DNA of 21,283 nucleotides from DAOVRL01 sp964459805 (lineage in GTDB: Bacteria; Planctomycetota; Phycisphaerae; Sedimentisphaerales; Anaerobacaceae), in NCBI GenBank assembly GCA_964459805.1, contig CAYWOD010000034.1, positions 1-21,283 of the forward strand, in the 5' to 3' direction. Below the pieces are notes generated by a model. That model was not told where the DNA came from and did not search any database. It saw only the letters and a program-made list of their open reading frames with translations. Position 1 is the first letter of the stretch, and each line of letters opens with the position of its first letter. Shown here one piece after another: positions 7,203 through 14,155 of the stretch. The position numbers and the translations under genes were made by a program.

Positions 7203-8276
7203 ATGAAACTGAAAACAGCCAAACGCTTGATAATCGCCGCCATAATCGCCGTCGTGGTGACCGCCACCATTTCCACCTGGCCGCCGCCCCCACCAGAATA
7301 CGAAATCACTGACCTGGGTTTCTGCGGCACATCAGGGCACGTCAGCGCCATAAACAACGCCGGTCAGGTCGCCGGCTGGTCCCCCTATTACTCCGGCTCT
7401 CCCGCCCGGAACATTGCCTTCGTCTGGGACGCAGTCAATAAAAGAAAGGACATCGAGACGCCCGAAGGAAAACAAAGCTTCGCCAATGACATAAATGACA
7501 AGCCCCAGGTGGCCGGTTACCTCTTAGAACCTCAGACCAAACACACCTCCGCCTTTATTTGGGACGAAGAAAACGGCATAACCGAACTCGACACTCTCGG
7601 CGGAAACTCGAGCAGCGCCACCGCCATCAACAACAAAGGCCAGCTCGTGGGCTTCGCAGAGACTTCGGAGGGTGTAAAGCATGCCTTTATCTGGGACAAG
7701 ACCCGCGGAATGCGAGACCTCGGCACCCTCGGAGGACGCTGGAGTAGGGCCAGCAACATCAATGACAAGGGGCAGGTTGTGGGCATTTCAACGCTTGCGA
7801 ACGGCGACGCTCACGGCTTTATCTGGCAGGAAGATACGGGAATCGTCGATCTGGGCACACTTGGAGGCCAAACCATTTATGCCGCGAGTATCAACAACTC
7901 GCACCAGGTGGTCGGGGCAACTTACAAGAAAGGGCGCACGCATGGTTTCATCTGGGAGACGAACAAGACTATTACAGAACTCAACTTACCCGGCCTGGGA
8001 AGCTTCCCTGTCAAGATTAACGATGCAGGCCAAATCATCGGTTACTTCCAAACGCGAAAATTTCTGTTCTTCAAAGGCCGCCAAACCTGGTTTTTGTGGC
8101 ATTCTGACCGCGGAATTATCGAACTGGATGCCATATCGAAATCGAATGGTGCCCAGTTTAAGCCAGTGGACATAAACAACAGAGGCCAGATCGTTGGAAC
8201 TCAAATCTCCAAAAGCGGTCAAAACCACATTGTCATTTTGACACCCAAACCCGAATCGAAGACGGAAGACGAGTGA
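7203..8276 (+). CDS. HAF-repeat protein, first intact tandem copy
   Basis: A 357-aa membrane-anchored or exported protein made almost entirely of HAF-type repeats (extracellular repeat family named for the H-A-F motif). Function is unknown; such repeats are predicted to fold as beta-propeller-like blades. A hydrophobic segment at residues 8-24 is followed by a proline run and then repeats of the form INNxGQVVG...HAFIWD..G...LGTLGG, with about seven units visible (for example KHAFIWDKTRGMRDLGTLGG and HGFIWQEDTGIVDLGTLGG). No clear ribosome site precedes the ATG at 7203. The gene is followed after 13 nt by a paralogue in the same frame order and preceded by a decayed paralogue, so it arose by tandem duplication. 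It is likely co-transcribed with the second copy. Confidence 0.85.
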   Translation: MKLKTAKRLIIAAIIAVVVTATISTWPPPPPEYEITDLGFCGTSGHVSAINNAGQVAGWSPYYSGSPARNIAFVWDAVNKRKDIETPEGKQSFANDINDKPQVAGYLLEPQTKHTSAFIWDEENGITELDTLGGNSSSATAINNKGQLVGFAETSEGVKHAFIWDKTRGMRDLGTLGGRWSRASNINDKGQVVGISTLANGDAHGFIWQEDTGIVDLGTLGGQTIYAASINNSHQVVGATYKKGRTHGFIWETNKTITELNLPGLGSFPVKINDAGQIIGYFQTRKFLFFKGRQTWFLWHSDRGIIELDAISKSNGAQFKPVDINNRGQIVGTQISKSGQNHIVILTPKPESKTEDE

Positions 8277-8289
8277 ATGGAGCTGTAGC

Positions 8290-9330
8290 ATGAAGCCAAG
8301 AACGACCAAGAGATTAATAGTAGCTGCGATCATCGGGGCAGTCTTGGCAGTTTTTCTGATTTTCCGTTCTGTTGCCCCGCTGGAATGTGAAGTCACCGAT
8401 CTTGGCTATATTAAAGGGTACGGATGTGCCAACGCTATAAACAATGAAGGGCATGTCGTCGGCTGGACGCAGATAGACGCTCTGGCTACGGCCTTTATTT
8501 GGAGCCCCGAGAAGGGCAGAAGGAGTATCCCGGCCCTTGAAGGAAAAGAAAGCCGGGCCTACGACATAAACGACAAAGGCCAGGTAGTAGGCTATTTCGA
8601 CGAGCTGGATAAGAAAACGCCTGACCGTGCTTTTATCTGGGACGAAGAAACAGGGCTGACCGAACTCGGGACACTCGGCCGCAGTTCACAGGCATTCGCG
8701 GTCAATAACAAAGGACAAGTCGCAGGTGCCTCAATGACTCCCGACGGTCAATGGCACCCTTTCATTTGGGACAAAACAAACGGAATGCGAGACCTTGGAA
8801 CGCTCGGCGGAAAAAGCTACGCCCAGGATATCAACGAAAAGGGACAGGTCGTAGGTATCTCGTACCTCCCAAATGGACAACAACACGCGTTCATCTGGCA
8901 GCAAGGCACCGGGATAGTCGATATCGTAACACCTGGCGGCCCGCCAAGCCGCGCCATGAGTATCAACAATGCAGGCCAAGTGGGTGGGCAAATTGCGAAA
9001 AAGGGGACCGGAAGGGGTTTCATCTGGGAATTAAATACGGGCATGACCGTCCTTGGTATAAAAGGTCAGATACACAGGGGGATGAGGATTAATGATTCAG
9101 GCCAGGCCGTTGGCTACTACTTCACTGACAAACTTCTCTTCTTCAAGGAGCGGCATTCTGTCTTCCTTTGGGATCCGGATCGGGGCGAGGTAGAGTTGAA
9201 TCTGGGGCCGGAGAATGTCAACGATATTTTAGGACTCGATATCAACAACAAAGGCCAAGTCCTCGCGACTTTTCAGGTCACCCGGCAAGAGCACCGCGTG
9301 GTAATCCTGACGCCTAAACCCAAGCAGTAG
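8290..9330 (+). CDS. HAF-repeat protein, second tandem copy
   Basis: A 346-aa paralogue of the preceding gene with the same plan: an N-terminal membrane segment (about residues 8-26), then repeated INNKGQVxG and HAFIWxxxxG units. Both proteins share blocks such as DINDKGQVVG, AFIWDEETGLTELGTLG and MRDLGTLGG. They also share a distinctive insertion, a short LLFFK segment before FLWDPDRG-type repeats near the C-terminus. The tail VVILTPKP corresponds to VILTPKP in copy 1. GGAG lies about 8 nt upstream of the ATG at 8290, unlike copy 1, which lacks a clear site. No enzymatic motif is visible. Role unknown; probably surface-exposed (inference from the family). Confidence 0.85.
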   Translation: MKPRTTKRLIVAAIIGAVLAVFLIFRSVAPLECEVTDLGYIKGYGCANAINNEGHVVGWTQIDALATAFIWSPEKGRRSIPALEGKESRAYDINDKGQVVGYFDELDKKTPDRAFIWDEETGLTELGTLGRSSQAFAVNNKGQVAGASMTPDGQWHPFIWDKTNGMRDLGTLGGKSYAQDINEKGQVVGISYLPNGQQHAFIWQQGTGIVDIVTPGGPPSRAMSINNAGQVGGQIAKKGTGRGFIWELNTGMTVLGIKGQIHRGMRINDSGQAVGYYFTDKLLFFKERHSVFLWDPDRGEVELNLGPENVNDILGLDINNKGQVLATFQVTRQEHRVVILTPKPKQ

Positions 9331-9464
9331 CCAAACAACAGCAAGTCCATGCCCTCGAATTGCCGATGCAATATCAGGCCTTTATCCTCGGCGAGCTTCT
9401 CGGTATAATGTTGGAACAGAAGGCCAGAGTCACCTAATTGCTTGCAGTTTCAGGAGTTGTCGTT

Positions 9465-11138
9465 ATGAAATCGAGGAAGATGAATCGACGTCGCTTCTTA
9501 AACACCATCACCGCCGGTGCAGCGGTCGTTGCCTTACCAAGCCGCCTCGCCACCGCCCGCCGGGCAAGCAGCAACCCCAACATACTGTTCATTATGGCCG
9601 ACGACCACGCAGCCAACGCAATCAGTTGCTACGGCTCCCGCCTTGCCCAGGTGGCCAAGACGCCCAACATCGACCGCATCGCCGCCGAAGGCGCGCGCCT
9701 GCTCAACTGCTTCTGCACCAACTCTATATGCGTCCCCAGCCGAGCCACCATCCTCACCGGCCAGTACAGCCACGTCAACGGCGTTTATACACTCGCAGAC
9801 AACCTGGACCCCGAACACCAAAACGTCGCCAAGCTCCTCCAGCAGGCAGGCTACCAGACCGCCGTCATCGGAAAGTGGCACTTGAAAACCGACCCGGCCG
9901 GATTCGACCACTGGAATATCCTGCCCGGACAGGGCCGATACCACAATCCCATTATGAAAGAAAAGGGCGACGGCAAAAAAACCCGCGAACCCTCTCGTTT
10001 GGATATGATAATCCACCTCGCTAACCAATGGCTGGCCGAGCCGCCCCATTTCGACCGCCCCGTCCGCCCGGGACAGAGCCGCTTCGACGACCTCTATAAC
10101 AAAGAAATGCCCAGCGGCAACAAGACACACGAAGGTTTTTCCACGGACGTGATAACCGACCTTTCCCTCGAATGGCTCAAGGACCGCGACAAGACCAGGC
10201 CCTTCTTCCTGATGACCCACTTCAAAAATTCTCACGCCCCCTGGCACTTCGCCGAGAGGCACGCCAACCTTTATAAGGACGTCGAAATCCCCGAACCACC
10301 AAGCCTATGGGAAGATATGTCCCATCGCTCGCCCGGCTCAAAGGACTACGGCTACACCATCAGCGGAATCCAGCTCTCTCGAATGCAGAAAAAGAACTAC
10401 CCCACCGGCCCCCTTGACACAACCGGTATGGACGAGAAGCAAAAAATCAAGGCCGCATACCAGAAATACCTCAAAGACTACCTCCGCTGCGTAGCAGCAA
10501 TCGACGAAAATGTCGGCAGACTGCTCGACTTGCTCCGCACCGAAGACCTCGACACCAACACCGTTGTCATTTACACCTCAGACCAGGGCCTCTTCCTCGG
10601 AGAGCACAACTACATAGACAAACGATGGATGTATGAAGAGTCACTCCGGATGCCCTTTCTCGTCCGCTACCCCAGAGAGATAACACCCGGCACCGTCAAT
10701 GACGACATCATTATCAACGCCGATTTCGCCCCGACCTTTCTCGACTACGCCGGCCGGCCCACTCCTTCGGATATGCAGGGCAGAACCTTCCGCCCCAATC
10801 TACACGGAAGAACGCCGCGCGACTGGCGCACCTCGATGTACTATCGCTACTGGCAGCACTGCAGCCGACCCGCCCACTACGGAATAAGAACAAAACGCAA
10901 CAAGCTAATCTTCTTCTACGGCTTGCCCCTCGGTGCCAAAGGCGCCGAAAAAACGCCCACAAAACTAGGATGGGAGCTCTATGATCTAAAACGCGACCCC
11001 TATGAGCTCAACAACGTTTACAACCATCCCCCCTACGCCAAGGTCCGAAAACGCCTCAAAGCAGAACTGCTCGAAAAGAAAGCCGAACTCGGCGATACCG
11101 ACGACAAGTATCCCGAAATGCTCGAAATCGTAAAATAA
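9465..11138 (+). CDS. Tat-exported sulfatase (arylsulfatase/N-acetylglucosamine-6-sulfatase-like)
   Basis: An intact 557-aa formylglycine sulfatase that should remove sulfate from a glycan outside the cytoplasm. The start ATG at 9465 has CAGGAG 8 nt upstream; a longer TTG-initiated frame from 9438 lacks such a site. A Tat signal is present (NRRRFLNT, residues 7-14, followed by TAGAAVVALP). Metal-ligand Asp46/Asp47 lie in MADDHAA, and CVPSR places the formylglycine Cys at 89. GKWHLK carries the conserved Lys and His, and later SDQGLFLGEH supplies the Asp and His-containing segment. The C-terminal ELYDLKRDPYELNN motif is typical of DUF4976-type sulfatases. This sets it apart from the iduronate-type sulfatase at the left end, so the two probably act on different linkages. 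It is the last plus-strand gene before the opposing minus-strand cluster. The substrate cannot be assigned from sequence. Confidence 0.92.
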   Translation: MKSRKMNRRRFLNTITAGAAVVALPSRLATARRASSNPNILFIMADDHAANAISCYGSRLAQVAKTPNIDRIAAEGARLLNCFCTNSICVPSRATILTGQYSHVNGVYTLADNLDPEHQNVAKLLQQAGYQTAVIGKWHLKTDPAGFDHWNILPGQGRYHNPIMKEKGDGKKTREPSRLDMIIHLANQWLAEPPHFDRPVRPGQSRFDDLYNKEMPSGNKTHEGFSTDVITDLSLEWLKDRDKTRPFFLMTHFKNSHAPWHFAERHANLYKDVEIPEPPSLWEDMSHRSPGSKDYGYTISGIQLSRMQKKNYPTGPLDTTGMDEKQKIKAAYQKYLKDYLRCVAAIDENVGRLLDLLRTEDLDTNTVVIYTSDQGLFLGEHNYIDKRWMYEESLRMPFLVRYPREITPGTVNDDIIINADFAPTFLDYAGRPTPSDMQGRTFRPNLHGRTPRDWRTSMYYRYWQHCSRPAHYGIRTKRNKLIFFYGLPLGAKGAEKTPTKLGWELYDLKRDPYELNNVYNHPPYAKVRKRLKAELLEKKAELGDTDDKYPEMLEIVK

Positions 11139-11665
11139 TACTGGTAATCCGCATTACGATGCCGACTACCAGCCACTAATCCCAAGCTGCCGACCACCTC
11201 CTATTTTACCACCCGGCCCAACCGTCGCAATAATAATTCGGCCCGTTTCGGCCATCCCCAAGCCTACGACAAGCTCAGGCGGCGCGCTGCGCTTGAGGCT
11301 GCCACCCGGTTGACTATGACGCAAATGGCCTCGCAATCAGCAAAACGCCTGCTCTTTTGTACCCCGCCCTATTCCGACCAATCAGCATCAATGGGCATAA
11401 TCCCACCGCGTGGCACGGGCATCCTGCCCGTGTCTTCGAGATCATCGGCAGGATGCCGATGCTACGATAGGCACCGGGCCCTTCAACGGTGCCGCCGGCT
11501 TATGAGCTTATGCTGGTGCCCGAAAAGCGATAAATCCTCTTATAATCATGCGTTAATCAACCAACTTTTTTGCAGTTGAGCCTCCTTTCTCAACTATTTA
11601 CTTCGGCCTTTCTTCTTCGAACGCTTACGGCGAAGCTCATTGTCCCCGCCAGGCCCCAAGGCCCC
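11139..11665. other. Convergent intergenic region with hairpins
   Basis: This 527-bp stretch lies between the convergent sulfatase and Gfo/Idh/MocA genes. It holds a paired-hairpin repeat (11414-11461), a hairpin GGCACCG/CGGTGCC (11470-11493), a hairpin GTTGAG/CTCAAC (11575-11594), a weak CTGGTA/TACCAG pair just after the sulfatase stop (11141-11172), and the strong hairpin at the minus-strand gene end. I see no convincing gene; open frames here lack family features. Confidence 0.55.
11414..11461. repeat. Twin-hairpin palindromic repeat
   Basis: Two perfect 8-bp-stem, 3-nt-loop hairpins lie 10 bp apart: CACGGGCA-TCC-TGCCCGTG (11414-11432) and CATCGGCA-GGA-TGCCGATG (11443-11461). Both share the GGCA...TGCC core and their loops are complementary. 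It looks like a dispersed repeat unit; only one copy is in this window. Confidence 0.7.
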
Positions 11666-11686
11666 TTAGTGGGGGGTCCTTGGGGC
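11653..11686. terminator. Strong hairpin spanning the stop codon, candidate bidirectional terminator
   Basis: GCCCCAAGG (11653-11661) pairs perfectly with CCTTGGGGC (11678-11686), extended by CCCC/GGGG with one bulge. On the plus strand it is followed by TTGTTTAGCTTTTT, as expected of an intrinsic terminator. On the minus strand the last codons and the stop of the Gfo/Idh/MocA gene lie inside it. It sits where convergent transcripts would meet. Confidence 0.4.
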
Positions 11687-12667
11687 TTGTTTAGCTTTTT
11701 CGATCAGATCTGTGACCGAAACCGCAGCCCCGCCTTTTGCCTTGGATTCGTCGGCAGCCGACATAAAGGCAAAGATCTCAATCGTCTCTTCCGCCGACAC
11801 GGGCACACGACCTGTTTTGAAGAACTTGACGACCTCATCGATCAAAGGCCCGTAGCCGGCGTACTTGCCGGCCGGCATTATGGCCTTGCCGCCGAAGATC
11901 GTGGCGCCGTAACCGCTCTTGCCCTTGCGCAGGCCTCTGAAAGTCCCGATTCGCCCGTCACCCCATTCCCCTACCACAAACTCGAAATCTTTGGTCTGTG
12001 TGCGTGTGACTATCCGGCAGCCGGGGCCCATAACGGTAAAGAGCATCTCGACTCCGTGCACCCCGTACCAGTACAGGTCCGGGTGATGGGCCTCCAGAGA
12101 GCAGGGGCCGTAGGCATCGCACCCGAGAACCTCGCCGACATTCGGGTCGCTTCTCATGCCGATCACGCCGGGACCAAAACGCAAAGATGAGCTCGACCAG
12201 CACGGCACCTTGTTCTCTTTAGCAAGGCGGAATATCTCAACCACATCGGCCAGACTACCGGCCATGGGCTTATCAATGAACAGCGGTATTCCTCCCTTGA
12301 TGACGGGCCTTGCCTGCTTTAGATGAGGACGGCCATCGACGCTCTCGAGCATTACGCCATCGACTTTGCGGCAAAGCTGCTCGATGGTCTCAACAATCTC
12401 GACGCCATACTTATCGCGCAACTGCTCCGTGTAACCCTCGACGCGATTGGCCGAGGAAGCGATATCGGGTGAGCCCCCCGGATAGCCGGCAACGACCTTG
12501 CAGCCGTAGTTCTTGGCCGGGTCGTTGATGGCTTTTGTAAAGGCGATGACGTGGGAAGTGTCAAGGCCGATCATACCGATACGAAAGACCTTCTGCTCTG
12601 CGGCCTCACTCGCCGACAGGGCCGCAAGCACTATCAATAAAGTTGTCCATAAAACAATCCGTCGCAT
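11666..12667 (-). CDS. Secreted Gfo/Idh/MocA-like oxidoreductase
   Basis: A 333-aa NAD(P)-dependent sugar oxidoreductase-like protein of the Gfo/Idh/MocA family, with a Sec-type signal (hydrophobic residues 4-18, then ASEAAE). The nucleotide-binding strand reads FRIGMIGLDTSH (residues 28-39), a degenerate form of the GxGxxG motif. The usual EKP is FIDKP (Asp132-Lys133-Pro134), keeping the catalytic Lys. YWYGVHG (His204) fits the conserved His region of the C-terminal domain. The ATG at 12665-12667 has GGAGG 8 nt upstream. The gene lies 32 bp downstream of another exported family member, so the two are likely co-transcribed after the DUF1080 gene. The C-terminal QAPRTPH tail is encoded inside a palindrome and may be acquired. 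Its substrate is unknown; a role in oxidising or epimerising sugars freed from polysaccharide is inferred. Confidence 0.88.
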   Translation of the reverse strand: MRRIVLWTTLLIVLAALSASEAAEQKVFRIGMIGLDTSHVIAFTKAINDPAKNYGCKVVAGYPGGSPDIASSANRVEGYTEQLRDKYGVEIVETIEQLCRKVDGVMLESVDGRPHLKQARPVIKGGIPLFIDKPMAGSLADVVEIFRLAKENKVPCWSSSSLRFGPGVIGMRSDPNVGEVLGCDAYGPCSLEAHHPDLYWYGVHGVEMLFTVMGPGCRIVTRTQTKDFEFVVGEWGDGRIGTFRGLRKGKSGYGATIFGGKAIMPAGKYAGYGPLIDEVVKFFKTGRVPVSAEETIEIFAFMSAADESKAKGGAAVSVTDLIEKAKQAPRTPH

Positions 12668-12699
12668 AGTTTAGACCTCCTGCTAATTGCCATATAGTT

Positions 12700-13974
12700 T
12701 TATGTTTTACGTGTCGCTTGCCCGGGCCGGTCGTACTGCGGGACCTTCAGCAGCTCGCCTTGTTTCAGGGCCGACTGATGTGCGACTATACCCGGCACTG
12801 TATAAGCGAGAGATTCACATACGTCTATCGCAGGTGAGCGGTTGTGCACCAGGGCATCGATGAATTCATGCGTCAGGAAGGTGTGCGAGCCTTCGTGGCC
12901 GCTGTTGTGCCGCAAAGGCTCGGGCAGCATGTCCGTTTGCCACCAGTGGGGCTGCTTGTAATGCTCGAAGTTCGGTGCCCTGCGGACAAACCCCGCGTCA
13001 TCTTTTTCCATCTGTGCGCCGCTGCGGATGATAACGGGGCCGACGCCGTTGGGATGCGACGCATAGAAGCTCATCTTATCGCCGATCCACTGTGCCCGCT
13101 CACAGCCTCGATGCGCACCCTTCCACCATATATTGACACGAAACGCATTGCCGCGGTCGGTCCTAAACATAGCCGATTCGTTCCAGAACGGGTTCTTGTA
13201 AACGTTATCTTTCAGTATGGAGCTGTCGTCGCCCCAGCCGTGGCACACCACTTCGGTGAGCCGCTCGCCGCTGACGCCGATAAGCTGGCTCGTGCAGTGC
13301 GTCGGATAGTGCATCGGCGCAACGCCGTGACGCCAGGTCCGCTTGCCGTTCCAATAGTAGAGCGATTCCAGGCCGGGGTGCTGATACTCGGCCTCGCAGT
13401 AATACAGGGCCCCGAACTTGCCCTGCCGATAGAATTTCCTCGCCGAGATCGTGGACTGCTGGTAGTACCCGGTCTCGGCCATCATATACGTCAGCCCATA
13501 CTTTTTGACGGTATCGGCCAGCAGCTCGGCCTGGTCGATTGTACCCCACGCCGCCGGGACCGCCGAGATTACGTGCTTGCCGTTTTTCATTGCCTCAACA
13601 GTGTGCTGAACGTGGAGCGGACCGTCGGTGAAAATAGCCACCGCGTCGATATCTTTCGCAAGCACCAGCTCCTCAAGGCTGTTATATGCCTTCTCGCACC
13701 CATAAACCTGCATCAATCGCTTGCGACGGTCCTCGCGAAGGTCGCTAACGGCCACAACAACGCAATCCGGGTGCTCGTGCCACTGAAATGAACACCCGAA
13801 CCCACCGCCCACAACACCTATGCGAACCTTCTTTGGCGCGGTGTTCACTGCAAGCGCCGCCTGCCCCTTGGGGGCCTGCGACACCAGCATCGCCCCGGCC
13901 AGCGCGCCGCCGCTTTTCTTGAGAAACTCACGTCGTGAACAGTCTTTTTCTGATTTCTCTGGAGTTTGTGCCAT
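12700..13974 (-). CDS. Tat-exported Gfo/Idh/MocA-like protein lacking the EKP lysine
   Basis: A 424-aa Gfo/Idh/MocA-family protein with a Tat signal (SRREFLKK, residues 13-20). The start at 13972-13974 is chosen because AAGGAG lies 7-8 nt upstream; the frame extends further to 14127, but only through a palindromic repeat. The Rossmann motif is clear, RIGVVGGGFG (51-60). Where most family members have EKP, this one reads HVISAVPAAWG (134-144), so the catalytic Lys is absent. The C-terminal domain has the long aromatic-rich insertions seen in planctomycete exported members (QPHWWQTD, GHEGSHTFLTHEFIDAL). It lies between the DUF1080 lipoprotein gene, 181 bp upstream, and another family member 32 bp downstream. 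Substrate unknown. Without the Lys it may bind NAD(H) with altered chemistry, such as a lyase or hydrolase cycle (inference). Confidence 0.88.
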   Translation of the reverse strand: MAQTPEKSEKDCSRREFLKKSGGALAGAMLVSQAPKGQAALAVNTAPKKVRIGVVGGGFGCSFQWHEHPDCVVVAVSDLREDRRKRLMQVYGCEKAYNSLEELVLAKDIDAVAIFTDGPLHVQHTVEAMKNGKHVISAVPAAWGTIDQAELLADTVKKYGLTYMMAETGYYQQSTISARKFYRQGKFGALYYCEAEYQHPGLESLYYWNGKRTWRHGVAPMHYPTHCTSQLIGVSGERLTEVVCHGWGDDSSILKDNVYKNPFWNESAMFRTDRGNAFRVNIWWKGAHRGCERAQWIGDKMSFYASHPNGVGPVIIRSGAQMEKDDAGFVRRAPNFEHYKQPHWWQTDMLPEPLRHNSGHEGSHTFLTHEFIDALVHNRSPAIDVCESLAYTVPGIVAHQSALKQGELLKVPQYDRPGQATRKT

Positions 13975-14049
13975 AGTCACACTCCTTCCTGCCCAAAAAT
14001 CAGCGGGGCAGAGATAACTACTATTCTGTGACACCTGAATCGATAAGTT

Positions 14050-14117
14050 GTCATTCTGAGCGAAGCGAAGAATCTGGCCTGCGAATCCCGGATACTTCGC
14101 CTCCGGCTCAGCATGAC
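14050..14117. repeat. Palindromic repeat (GTCATTCTGAGC type)
   Basis: GTCATTCTGAGCGAAGCGAAG at the left end pairs with ACTTCGCctccGGCTCAGcATGAC at the right end, giving an imperfect hairpin of about 68 bp. It lies in the gap between the DUF1080 gene and the next Gfo/Idh/MocA gene. It is related in style to the GTCATTGCGA family but differs in sequence, so it may be a second REP-like family. Confidence 0.65.
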
Positions 14118-14155
14118 GGCCTCTCAAAACATATCTAACACGGCACTACGTTGGG

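Noticed and set aside
6713..7357. 214-aa minus-strand open frame between flotillin and HAF genes
   Set aside because: It overlaps the start of the HAF gene and the decayed copy. Its apparent similarity to another minus-strand frame (7986-8396) only reflects the duplicated HAF DNA read backwards.
11310..11579. 89-aa plus-strand open frame
   Set aside because: It spans the twin-hairpin repeat and other palindromes, has no ribosome site and no recognisable family.
12844..13791. 315-aa plus-strand open frame
   Set aside because: It is antisense to the exported Gfo/Idh/MocA gene, which has a clear Tat signal, Rossmann motif and ribosome site.
13975..14127. N-terminal extension of the Tat-exported Gfo/Idh/MocA gene
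   Set aside because: The extension is encoded through a palindromic repeat and would bury the Tat signal; the start at 13974 has a good ribosome site.
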